A stretch of 12,620 bases of DNA from Prevotella sp. (GCA_031260865.1 JAISKQ010000206.1:1-12620), one strand, 5' to 3'; counted from the stretch's first letter, positions 1 to 7,096 are shown. Numbers and translations are program-made. Notes: generated from the letters alone by a model not told the origin.

Positions 1-172
1 AAAAACTCGCTCCAAACGCTGTTATATCCAAATCGGCAGCTAAGCTCAAACACGTTTTCGTTTTACGCCTTTTTCGCCCTGCGGGTGCCCCGTCCATGAA
101 GTAAACGGCGTTGGCTGACGCACGACGAGACCTCGACGACGCGTTAGTATAAAATAATAAAACCAATAAAAT
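1..172 (-). other. Possible partial reading frame in a GC-richer block at the left edge
   Basis: On the minus strand a frame is open from position 172 (just after a stop at 175-173) to the window edge, 57 codons. It contains the segment AVYFMDGAPAGRKRR and runs off the edge. The only ATG is internal; a TTG at 166-164 could be a start. The stretch at about 40-145 is clearly GC-richer than the flanking AT-rich DNA, so it may be the end of a gene, a mobile-element remnant or a dispersed repeat. The short peptide resembles small hypothetical proteins I have seen in Bacteroidota genomes, but this is memory and not a search. Another minus-strand frame (261-46) crosses the same block and the repeats and looks spurious. 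No function can be given. Confidence 0.25.
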
Positions 173-193
173 TTAAACAGGCTCTCAGTAAAT

Positions 194-225
194 AGTTTAC
201 TAAAGTTCAAGTTTACTAAAGTTCT
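194..225. repeat. Two tandem copies of a 16-bp unit
   Basis: AGTTTACTAAAGTTCA (194-209) is followed directly by AGTTTACTAAAGTTCT (210-225), identical except for the last base. A diverged relative, AGTTTACGAGAGTTC, occurs at 563-577, so this belongs to the wider repeat cluster. Confidence 0.8.
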
Positions 226-434
226 AAAAAGGTGACAAAAGTAACAGTTTTCGGTCATCACCGCTTTGCGCCATTCTTCTTCATTTTCTCGTAACTTGTA
301 ACTCGTAACTCCATCATTTCAAAGACCTCTTCAATCATCGCTTCGCACCGCGAATGGTTTATTGTTAAAAAAAGGTGACAAAAGTAACAGTTTTCGCTCT
401 TTTCCTTTGTTTTTTATTTGGCTTATTACTTTCA

Positions 435-462
435 ACTCAATACTCAATACTCAATACTCAAT
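435..462. repeat. Short tandem repeat (ACTCAAT)x4
   Basis: Four perfect copies of the heptamer ACTCAAT run from 435 to 462, followed by a partial copy. A 7-bp tandem array can change copy number by slippage. It lies in non-coding DNA inside the 166-bp repeat cluster, 560 bp before the first gene, so no effect on a gene is evident. Confidence 0.8.
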
Positions 463-562
463 ACTTATAACTTCTTTCATTTATTTCAAAGATCTCTTTT
501 CAGTGAGCAATCAACAACTAATGGTAAATTATTAAAAAGGTGACAAAAGTAACACTTTCCTT

Positions 563-618
563 AGTTTACGAGAGTTCAAGAATTCAAGTTTACTAGCATG
601 CCAGAACTCTCGTAAACT
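563..618. repeat. Perfect 15-bp inverted repeat
   Basis: AGTTTACGAGAGTTC (563-577) is matched exactly by its reverse complement GAACTCTCGTAAACT (604-618), with a 26-nt loop (578-603). There is no T-tract after it, so it is not a standard terminator. The arms are relatives of the 16-bp tandem unit at 194-225, so the hairpin probably arose from two opposed copies of that unit. Confidence 0.7.
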
Positions 619-655
619 CAAAACTTATTACTTATAACTTTCAACTCATATATAT

Positions 656-1021
656 ATAGATAATTTTCTTTTTAAAAAATAACAGATTTAGCCGCTTTTA
701 CCCCAAAAAATGATCTTTTTTTTATCGCTCGTAATTCGCATAATCAGAATAAATTACAAGTCTCTCTGAACTTCTATAAATTATCCGTCCGGTTAAAGCC
801 GGAAGCAATTTAGATTCCTCCATCAGAATCCGGATTGACCCGCTTTTAGTTGCAAAAAGCTAACCGTTTGAAACATAAAGATAATACCTGTACATGTAAA
901 TACAAAATGATTTTCTTGTTTTGCTTCTGTTTTTCAAAGAAAAGAAAGCATAAATACTCTCGTTTGCTTCATCCTGAAAACTAATTATATATCTTTACAC
1001 GATAATATAAATAACACCTCC
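656..1021 (+). promoter_or_regulatory. Leader region of the first oxidoreductase gene, with small hairpins
   Basis: This 366-bp stretch holds no gene. Three short inverted repeats sit close together: TCCGG/CCGGA (788-792 and 799-803), GATTC/GAATC (813-817 and 826-830) and GCTTTT/AAAAGC (842-847 and 855-860). A TTTG at 963-966 followed after 19 nt by TATATAT (986-992) is a weak resemblance to the Bacteroidota -33/-7 promoter (TTTG and TAnnTTTG). The 18-mer TGAAAACTAATTATATAT (975-992) recurs before the DoxX gene. The region probably contains the promoter and 5' leader of the gene at 1022; the exact start of transcription is unknown. Confidence 0.35.
975..992 (+). promoter_or_regulatory. Shared upstream element, copy 1
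   Basis: TGAAAACTAATTATATAT is identical to positions 2393-2410. This copy ends 29 nt before the ATG at 1022; the other ends 20 nt before the ATG at 2431. Position and exact identity in otherwise unrelated AT-rich DNA suggest a shared promoter or operator element for the stand-alone oxidoreductase and the downstream cluster. AT-rich composition raises the odds of chance similarity, but 18 identical bases at matching places is notable. Confidence 0.4.
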
Positions 1022-2020
1022 ATGAAAGTCCGTTTCGGTATAGTAGGCACAAACTTTATAGTCGATAAAATCATAGAAGCAGCGCGGCTTGACCCCCGTT
1101 TCATATTAACAGCTATTTACTCGCGTACACAGGAACGTGCCGATTTATTCGCGAAGAGGCACAATATCCCATACACATTCACTTCACTCGAAGCGATGGC
1201 TTCCGGTCCTCTGATCGACGCGGTGTATATCGCTTCGCCAAATTCCCTGCACGCGCCCCAAAGCCTTTTGTTTATGCGCTATGGCAAGCATGTGTTGTGC
1301 GAAAAGCCTTTTGCCTCCAACGCGAGGGAAGTAAAGGAGATGATTGCCGCGTCGGGAAAGTACAATGTAACCCTCATGGAAGCGATGAAACCAACGCTGA
1401 CTCCCAATTTTTCAGCGATACAAACACATCTGAAAGAAATAGGGATAATACGGCGGTATTTCTCTTGTTACTGCCAATATTCATCACGCTACGACAAACT
1501 AAAGGAAGGCGTCGTATTGAATGCTTTTGATCCCTTTTTATCCAATGGAGCGGTGATGGATTTAGGGGTATATACGATATATCCGATGGTTGTTCTTTTT
1601 GGCCGCCCGAACAAAATCAGCGCTTCGGGGCTTAAATTGTCCACCGGGGTAGATGGGCAAGGAAATATCAATTTTGAATACGACGGAATGAACGCCACCG
1701 TGATCTATTCAAAAATAGCCGATTCAACTCTGCCCACCGAAATACAGGGCGAAGAAGGAACGATAATTTCGGATAAGATAAACATCATCGGCGAAGTGAC
1801 ATTGAAACGAAGAGGAGCCGGTGAAACGATAATCAGCACACCCAACCCCACACACGAATATTATTATGAAATAGCGGAATTTATAAACTTGATACAGGAA
1901 GGGCGAAGGGAGTCAACGATCAATAGCCATGCAAATTCGCTGATTACAATAGAAATCGTTGATGAAATAAGGAAGCAACTTGGTGTAAAATATCCTTCGG
2001 ATAGCATATTATATTTATAA
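1022..2020 (+). CDS. Gfo/Idh/MocA family NAD(P)-dependent oxidoreductase, no export signal
   Basis: 332 aa, about the usual length for a compact Gfo/Idh/MocA sugar dehydrogenase. The N-terminal Rossmann segment GIVGTNFIV (6-14) keeps G6 and G9 but lacks the later glycines of the classic GxGxxG motif. The family CEKP motif is at 93-96, with K95 the likely catalytic/structural lysine. The C-terminal alpha/beta domain has GAVMDLGVY (176-184), with D180 and Y184 where many relatives have Asp and His; a Tyr here is seen in dihydrodiol-dehydrogenase-like members. There is no signal peptide, so it is probably cytosolic, unlike the two exported oxidoreductases downstream. The ATG gives the Rossmann fold directly at the N-terminus, which supports this start. 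It is separated from the DoxX cluster by 410 bp. Family assignment is firm; the substrate (a sugar or polyol derivative) is unknown. Confidence 0.9.
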   Translation: MKVRFGIVGTNFIVDKIIEAARLDPRFILTAIYSRTQERADLFAKRHNIPYTFTSLEAMASGPLIDAVYIASPNSLHAPQSLLFMRYGKHVLCEKPFASNAREVKEMIAASGKYNVTLMEAMKPTLTPNFSAIQTHLKEIGIIRRYFSCYCQYSSRYDKLKEGVVLNAFDPFLSNGAVMDLGVYTIYPMVVLFGRPNKISASGLKLSTGVDGQGNINFEYDGMNATVIYSKIADSTLPTEIQGEEGTIISDKINIIGEVTLKRRGAGETIISTPNPTHEYYYEIAEFINLIQEGRRESTINSHANSLITIEIVDEIRKQLGVKYPSDSILYL

Positions 2021-2430
2021 CAAGCATTGAATAGTAAAGATTATCAAGCGTTTTATACTATTTTTTTGAAAAAAAGGGAGATAATAATATATTTTAATAA
2101 AGTTTAAACAGTTTCTAATATTTTTTACATATATGCTTTGATTTGATATACACATTATTGTAATTTCCAACTTTTTTTAACGATGATAAAGAAACTAATT
2201 CTTTAAAATATTCATAGCTTTATTCCGCATTTTTTATTCTTCTTACGAGAAGAAAATAAATATTGGTTAGCTGAACCTTAAAATATTTATATACAATATC
2301 TTAAATCAGGATGATTTGTATTTAGCGAGAAGTACAAAAAATATAATCTTGGCGTTATTACAATAACAACCATTGATTTGTAACAATCTTAGTGAAAACT
2401 AATTATATATTACATTTACTAATTTAACTC
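2021..2430. other. 410-bp AT-rich intergenic region
   Basis: No plausible gene. Just after the upstream stop, AATAGTA (2030-2036) pairs with TACTATT (2056-2062), and T-rich sequence continues to 2067; this is a weak terminator candidate for the oxidoreductase gene. The remainder is very AT-rich and presumably holds the promoter of the DoxX cluster. It includes TTGTAACAA (2378-2386, a perfect small palindrome around a central base) and the 18-mer at 2393-2410. Confidence 0.5.
2393..2410 (+). promoter_or_regulatory. Shared upstream element, copy 2
   Basis: Exact second copy of TGAAAACTAATTATATAT, 20 nt before the ATG of the DoxX gene. A TTTG at 2377-2380 lies upstream, but its spacing to TATATAT (23 nt) is longer than at copy 1 (19 nt), so a single standard promoter geometry does not explain both. 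It may be the promoter or an operator of the 2431-8075 cluster. Confidence 0.4.
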
Positions 2431-2916
2431 ATGAGTAAACAGACATCTTATTCGCGTTCACAAACCTTTTGGTTGACAGTACTCAGATTGCTGATTGGCT
2501 GGCATTTTCTATACGAAGGTCTTGCGAAACTTTTCAATTCAAGTTGGACAGCCTATCCGTACTTAATGGATTCGCAAGGATTCCTATCCGATTTTTTTAA
2601 AAGTATAGCCGAAGATCCGGATATACTTATGGTCGTTAATTACGTTAATATATACGGATTAATACTTGTCGGACTTGGACTTATATTAGGATGCTTTTCA
2701 CGTTTTGCTTCCATTGGCGGAATTATATTTTTAGTCTTGTTCTATCTTTCCCACCCGCCTTTTATCGGATCCGAATCGATGATGCCGTCGGAAGGTTCAT
2801 ACTTGTGGATAGATAAAAACCTGATTGAAATAGGCGCGTTGATGGTATTGATATATTTTCCTACCTCGCGCGTCATCGGACTTGACCGATATTTGTCTAA
2901 AATTTTCAAACGATAA
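2431..2916 (+). CDS. DoxX family membrane protein
   Basis: 161 aa with four predicted membrane helices at roughly 12-34, 66-88, 92-107 and 131-146. The first helix carries the DoxX-like pattern RLLIGWHFLYEGLAKLF (19-35), with the conserved Gly and Lys; LSHPPF (106-111) and the acidic/aromatic stretch before helix 4 also fit. DoxX proteins are named after a subunit of archaeal thiosulfate:quinone oxidoreductase, and many act near quinone-linked redox enzymes, but most family members have no proven function. It is the first gene of the cluster, ending 14 nt before the next start, so the two are almost certainly co-transcribed. Its linkage to exported NAD-type sugar oxidoreductases suggests a membrane redox role for that pathway (inference). 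Family confidence is good, function unknown. Confidence 0.85.
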   Translation: MSKQTSYSRSQTFWLTVLRLLIGWHFLYEGLAKLFNSSWTAYPYLMDSQGFLSDFFKSIAEDPDILMVVNYVNIYGLILVGLGLILGCFSRFASIGGIIFLVLFYLSHPPFIGSESMMPSEGSYLWIDKNLIEIGALMVLIYFPTSRVIGLDRYLSKIFKR

Positions 2917-2930
2917 TCAGCTAATAAATC

Positions 2931-4625
2931 ATGACATCAGAAGATAAGAAAGTTCCGGAATCGGACAACAATCAAAATAAACCACAATCAAACGATAACC
3001 CGCTGCCTGAATCACAGGGACGACGCGACGCGCTTAAAGCGCTGGTTACTGTTCCCGTTTTGGGAGCTATGGCATACGGCGTTTATAAGAAACAAAAACA
3101 TGACGCCACGCTTCGGAATGTAGGCGACGTTTTCAATATTAGTAAAGATAGCCTGAACATAGCGGAATTGCAACCAAACGGGAAACAAATCCGTCTGGGT
3201 ATTATCGGTTGCGGAATCAGAGGAAAACAATTATTGAGAGCAATAGGATTTGCCACCCCTCAGGCTTTACAGGATTTAATAGATGAATCGAAGAAAGACA
3301 AAAAAGACACGCGTTACCAGCTGTTTAAAGAACAGGAAGACCTGAATGTGGTTTTAGCCGGCGTATGCGACATCTTCGACACGTTCGCGGAACAAGGGAT
3401 AGCGGCAGGAGCAAATGTAAACAAAGAAGGATTAGGAGGCAAACCGGGAGCGGAACCTAAACGCTATCTCCATTATCAGGAAATGCTTGCCTCGGACGAT
3501 ATAGACGCTGTCATTATCGCCGCGCCCGACCATTGGCACAGCACAATGGCGATGGACGCCGCCAAAGCCGGAAAGCATGTCTATTGCGAAAAACCCCTTT
3601 CATGGACTGTGCCCGAAACATACATGGTAAGGGATATTATCAAACAAACAGGCGTTGTTTTCCAGTTAGGGCATCAGGGACGTCAGGTAGACAGTTACCA
3701 TAAAGCGAAAGAAATATTAGACAAAGGACTTCTCGGACAGGTAAGCCTTATCGAGGTATGTACAAACAGGAATGACCCTAACGGCGCGTGGGTATATGAA
3801 ATCGACCCTACCGCCAATCCTCAGACGATTGATTGGAAACAGTTTGAAGGAAACGAAGAAAGAATCAAAGAATATACGGAATACATGACCAAACACAACC
3901 TGTTGAAATATGTAGGTCCGGACGAAAGGAGCAAATTCAGCCTCGAACGTTTCTTCCGTTGGCGTTGCTGGTGGGATTACAGCACGGGATTGAGCGGCGA
4001 CTTGCTGACGCACGAATATGATGCGATCAACCAGTTGATGGGAGTAGGTATCCCTCATTCTGCCACATCTTCGGGAGGCGTGTATTTCTTCAAAGACGGC
4101 AGGACTGTACCGGACGTCTTACAGACCACCTTTGAATTTCCCGACAGAAACATGACCATGCTTTACAGCGCCACATTGGCAAACGACCGAGGCAGAGGCA
4201 AAGTCATTATGGGACACGACGCGTCTATGGAAGTAGGGGATACCCTCACGGTGAAAATAGATCCGTTATCTACCCGATACAAAGAAAAGATAGACAAAGG
4301 CATCATCAAACCGGACGTGCCGTTCTATACATACGTTCCCGGAAAAAGCAATGTGGACGCCGTGACTTCCGCCACAGAACTTTATTTCGCCCAACGCGGG
4401 TTGTTGTATTCTTATCTTGGCGGCAAACGCTATGATACCACATTCTTACATCTAAGGGAATGGCTTGAATGTATCCGCGACAGGAATAAAAAAACATCTT
4501 GTAATATCGACGCCGCTTTTCAGGAAGCGATCACGGCGCACATGGGAACACGCGCGTACCTTGAAGGTCGTACGATGTATTGGGACAAGGACAAAGAAGA
4601 AATTGTAAGAGGGGATTTGAGCTGA
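2931..4625 (+). CDS. Exported Gfo/Idh/MocA oxidoreductase with twin-arginine leader (large form)
   Basis: 564 aa, longer than the usual 350-450 aa because of an N-terminal extension and insertions. Residues 1-29 are polar and rich in Asn, Pro, Ser and acidic residues; GRRDALKALV (30-39) and a hydrophobic run to about 50 form a Tat-like signal or membrane anchor. The Rossmann motif GIIGCGIRG is at 90-98, with an insertion at about 107-136 before the next strand. The DHWH motif (200-203) and CEKPL (219-223) follow, then GHQGRQ (247-252). The aromatic patch RWRCWWDYSTG (343-353) leads into GDLLTHEYD (356-364), where D357 and H361 are probable active-site residues. In glycoside-processing clusters such enzymes oxidise C3 of a sugar to a ketone or reduce the 3-keto product. 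The gene sits 14 nt after the DoxX gene and 67 nt before the next oxidoreductase. The exact reaction and direction are not visible. Confidence 0.9.
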   Translation: MTSEDKKVPESDNNQNKPQSNDNPLPESQGRRDALKALVTVPVLGAMAYGVYKKQKHDATLRNVGDVFNISKDSLNIAELQPNGKQIRLGIIGCGIRGKQLLRAIGFATPQALQDLIDESKKDKKDTRYQLFKEQEDLNVVLAGVCDIFDTFAEQGIAAGANVNKEGLGGKPGAEPKRYLHYQEMLASDDIDAVIIAAPDHWHSTMAMDAAKAGKHVYCEKPLSWTVPETYMVRDIIKQTGVVFQLGHQGRQVDSYHKAKEILDKGLLGQVSLIEVCTNRNDPNGAWVYEIDPTANPQTIDWKQFEGNEERIKEYTEYMTKHNLLKYVGPDERSKFSLERFFRWRCWWDYSTGLSGDLLTHEYDAINQLMGVGIPHSATSSGGVYFFKDGRTVPDVLQTTFEFPDRNMTMLYSATLANDRGRGKVIMGHDASMEVGDTLTVKIDPLSTRYKEKIDKGIIKPDVPFYTYVPGKSNVDAVTSATELYFAQRGLLYSYLGGKRYDTTFLHLREWLECIRDRNKKTSCNIDAAFQEAITAHMGTRAYLEGRTMYWDKDKEEIVRGDLS

Positions 4626-4692
4626 AACAATTGAAAGAAAAATGTAACCAAATATACTTTTAAATCTAAAAAATAATATTAACCTAAAAAAC

Positions 4693-6174
4693 ATGACATT
4701 TATGGCTTCAGACATTTCGAGAAGGAAATTCCTTAGTACGGGAGCAAAAGCCGCGATTGGGTTGACGATCATTCCCGGTTCGGTTTTAGGCAAAAATTTC
4801 GGGTATGTGGCGCCGAGTGATAAATTGAATATCGCGGCAGTTGGTATAGGAGGCATGGGACATTCCAATATCAAGGCTGTGGAAGGAACCGAAAACATCG
4901 TGGCGTTGTGCGATGTGGATTGGAGATATGCTAAGGGAGTGCTTGACCGCTTCCCGAATGCTAAGAAATACAAGGATTTCCGTAAGATGTATGACGAAAT
5001 GGGTAAATCGATAGACGCGGTTATAGTAGCCACCGCCGACCATACTCATGCCATCATATCGGCGAACGCTTTGGCGATGGGAAAACATGTTTATTGTCAA
5101 AAACCATTGACACATACGGTTTATGAATCCCGCTTACTGACCAAACTGGCGGCGAAACATAAGGTAGCCACCCAAATGGGTAATCAGGGATCTTCGGCTG
5201 AAGGCGTAAATCTTACATGCGAATGGATCTGGAACGGAGAGATAGGGGACGTGACAAAAGTGGAAGCTTTCACCGACCGTCCGATATGGCCGCAAGGATT
5301 AAACGCTCCTGAAAAAGAAGAAAAAATACCTGCTACATTAGATTGGGATTTGTTCTCCGGTCCGGCTAAAGTACTTCCTTACAATTCTATCTATACTCCT
5401 TGGAACTGGCGTGGCTGGTGGGAATATGGCACAGGCGCGTTAGGAGATATGGCTTGCCACATCCTGCATCCGGTATTCAAAGGACTGAATCTGGGTTATC
5501 CGACCAGAGTTCAGGGATCTTCCACACTGTTGCTGAAAGATTGTGCTCCGCGGGCGCAACACGTAAAATTGGTATTCCCTGCCCGCGATAATATGCCGAA
5601 AGTTTCAATGCCTGAGGTAGAAGTACATTGGTACGACGGAGGTCTTAAACCGGATCTCCCGAAAGGCTGGCCGGCAGGTAAGAATATGAATGACGCCGGC
5701 GGCGGCGTTATATTCCACGGAACAAAAGACACATTGATTTGCGGCTGTTACGGGAAAGACCCTTGGCTGTTATCCGGTCGCACGCCTAACGCGCCGAAAG
5801 TATGCCGTAGGATAACTACATCGCACGAAATGGACTGGGTACGCGCGTGTAAAGAAAGCGCTTCAAGCCGTGTGGAAACCGCGTCCGCGTTTAGTCAATC
5901 AGGACCGTTCAACGAAATGGTGGTAATGGGAGTATTGGCGGTACGCCTGCAAAACCTGAATAAAGAATTGCTTTGGGATGGTGAAAAAATGGAGTTCACA
6001 AATATCACCCCAACCGATCAGTTTAAGATCGTCCTTAAAGATGACTTCCAGATTGTCGACGGCGACCCTAAATTCAAGACTGTATGGTCAGACCCTATCA
6101 ACGCGCAACAATTCGCGAAAGAACTGATCAAACATACTTATCGCGATGGTTGGAAATTGCCGGATATGCCTTAA
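4693..6174 (+). CDS. Tat-exported Gfo/Idh/MocA oxidoreductase (CQKP subfamily)
   Basis: 493 aa. A textbook twin-arginine motif SRRKFL (9-14) is followed by a hydrophobic segment (about 16-32), so the protein is probably exported folded with its cofactor. The Rossmann motif VGIGGMG is at 50-56. The DHTH stretch (116-119) and CQKPL (135-139) follow; Gln replaces the usual Glu of the EKP motif while the Lys (K137) is kept, as in a common Bacteroidota/Planctomycetes subfamily. The C-terminal domain has the aromatic patch WNWRGWWEYGTG (237-248) and GDMACHILHP (251-260), with D252 and H256 as likely catalytic residues. The patch resembles the one in the preceding gene, so the two are distant paralogues. 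The ATG at 4702 (fourth codon) is an equally possible start and keeps the Tat motif. It probably catalyses C3 oxidation or reduction of a sugar in the same pathway. Confidence 0.92.
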   Translation: MTFMASDISRRKFLSTGAKAAIGLTIIPGSVLGKNFGYVAPSDKLNIAAVGIGGMGHSNIKAVEGTENIVALCDVDWRYAKGVLDRFPNAKKYKDFRKMYDEMGKSIDAVIVATADHTHAIISANALAMGKHVYCQKPLTHTVYESRLLTKLAAKHKVATQMGNQGSSAEGVNLTCEWIWNGEIGDVTKVEAFTDRPIWPQGLNAPEKEEKIPATLDWDLFSGPAKVLPYNSIYTPWNWRGWWEYGTGALGDMACHILHPVFKGLNLGYPTRVQGSSTLLLKDCAPRAQHVKLVFPARDNMPKVSMPEVEVHWYDGGLKPDLPKGWPAGKNMNDAGGGVIFHGTKDTLICGCYGKDPWLLSGRTPNAPKVCRRITTSHEMDWVRACKESASSRVETASAFSQSGPFNEMVVMGVLAVRLQNLNKELLWDGEKMEFTNITPTDQFKIVLKDDFQIVDGDPKFKTVWSDPINAQQFAKELIKHTYRDGWKLPDMP

Positions 6175-6211
6175 TTATTTACTTATTGTTTAATTAAAAT
6201 ATTAAATTAGA

Positions 6212-7096
6212 ATGAGAAAAATTATTTACAGTTTAAGTTGCTGCTTGATAGCAGGAGCATCTATCGCTTGCGGAGGTCCCAAAAATACAGATAATAAAGC
6301 CGGCGCTTCCGATTCCACAAAATCAGGCGAAGTTACAAAACCTGAATACACAGTAGTTGAAAAACCGACTGTCGACCTATCCAAATTTAAGAAAGACAAA
6401 GACGGATATATTGCTATCTTCGATGGTAAAACATTTGACGGATGGCGCGGTTACGGAAAAGACACCGTACCCGGAAAATGGATTGTTGATAACGGCGCTA
6501 TTAAATTTAACGGTTCAGGCGGCGGAGAAGCTCAAACAAAAGATGGAGGAGACCTTATTTTCGCTCATAAGTTTAAAAACTTTGAACTTCAATTTGAATG
6601 GAAAGTAGCGAAAGGCACTAACTCCGGTGTCTTGTATCTGGCTCAGGAAATTCAAACAAAAGATGCTAAAACAGGCGAGTTGAAATATGAACCTATCTAT
6701 ATTTCTTCTCCTGAATATCAGATATTGGATAACGCGAACCATCAGGACGCGCTGTTAGGTGAAAACAACAATCGTCAATCAGCGTCTCTTTACGACATGA
6801 TTCCAGCCGTTCCTCAAAATTCAAAACCTTTTGGCGAATGGAATACCGGTAAGATCATGGTTTATAAAGGAACTGTCGTTCATGGTCAAAATGGCAAAAA
6901 CGTCCTTGAATACCATTTATGGACTCCTCAATGGACAGAGTTGTTGCAAGCCAGCAAATTCAGTGAAGAAAAATGGCCTTTGGCATTCGAATTGCTAAAC
7001 AATCTGGGCGGACCTGAAAGAGAAGGTTACATCGGACTTCAGGATCATGGCGATGATGTATGGTATCGTAACATCAAAGTTAAGATTCTTGACTAA
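6212..7096 (+). CDS. DUF1080 (3-keto-disaccharide hydrolase family) putative lipoprotein
   Basis: 294 aa. The N-terminus is a lipoprotein-type signal with Cys20 after GASIA, then a flexible, Lys/Thr/Ser-rich linker to about 60. The lipobox is imperfect (Ser at -3), and no clear acidic surface-export motif follows the Cys, so the final membrane face is uncertain. The DUF1080 jelly-roll (Pfam PF06439) covers about 63-294: GYIAIFDGKTFDGW (65-78), FELQFEWKV (124-132), GTNSGV (135-140), SPEYQILDN (166-174) and the C-terminal GYIGLQDHGDDVWYRNI (272-288). The family includes enzymes that cleave 3-keto glycosides by elimination and hydration instead of classical glycosidase chemistry. Its place directly after two exported oxidoreductases (37-nt gap) fits that role. 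Substrate is unknown. Confidence 0.9.
   Translation: MRKIIYSLSCCLIAGASIACGGPKNTDNKAGASDSTKSGEVTKPEYTVVEKPTVDLSKFKKDKDGYIAIFDGKTFDGWRGYGKDTVPGKWIVDNGAIKFNGSGGGEAQTKDGGDLIFAHKFKNFELQFEWKVAKGTNSGVLYLAQEIQTKDAKTGELKYEPIYISSPEYQILDNANHQDALLGENNNRQSASLYDMIPAVPQNSKPFGEWNTGKIMVYKGTVVHGQNGKNVLEYHLWTPQWTELLQASKFSEEKWPLAFELLNNLGGPEREGYIGLQDHGDDVWYRNIKVKILD

Larger units (their letters stand above)
231..655. repeat. Cluster of diverged direct repeats (unit about 166 bp)
   Basis: The 16-mer GGTGACAAAAGTAACA occurs three times, at 231-246, 374-389 and 539-554, each preceded by an A-run. Other pieces recur with a near-constant offset of 165-167 bp: ATTTCAAAGAYCTCTT at 316-331 and 483-498, AATGGT at 353 and ATGGT at 521, and ACTTATAACTT at about 464 and 630. 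This implies an imperfect tandem duplication of about 166 bp, with a third, more diverged copy to the left. TTCAAGTTTACTA is also repeated (206-218 and 583-595). No protein is encoded. The cluster may be a dispersed intergenic repeat family, recombination debris or a remnant of a mobile element. Confidence 0.75.

Noticed and set aside
46..261. 71-aa minus-strand open frame at the left edge
   Set aside because: It runs through the tandem repeat unit and one copy of the GGTGACAAAAGTAACA repeat, and no domain is visible; a different frame in the same block stays open to the window edge.
231..554. Three spaced identical 16-mers as a possible CRISPR array
   Set aside because: Spacing is 143 and 165 bp, the repeats are short, the intervening DNA is itself partly repeated, and there are no cas genes.
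2315..2351. TTTG ... TAATCTTG as a Bacteroidota-type promoter for the DoxX cluster
   Set aside because: The two parts are 25 nt apart, longer than the usual spacing, and chance matches are common in DNA this AT-rich.
3012..3230. Minus-strand short frame in the N-terminal part of the large oxidoreductase
   Set aside because: It is a shadow of the plus-strand gene, with no domain or upstream signal.
4452..5033. 193-aa minus-strand open frame across the junction of the two exported oxidoreductase genes
   Set aside because: It overlaps two strongly supported genes on the other strand and shows no recognisable domain.
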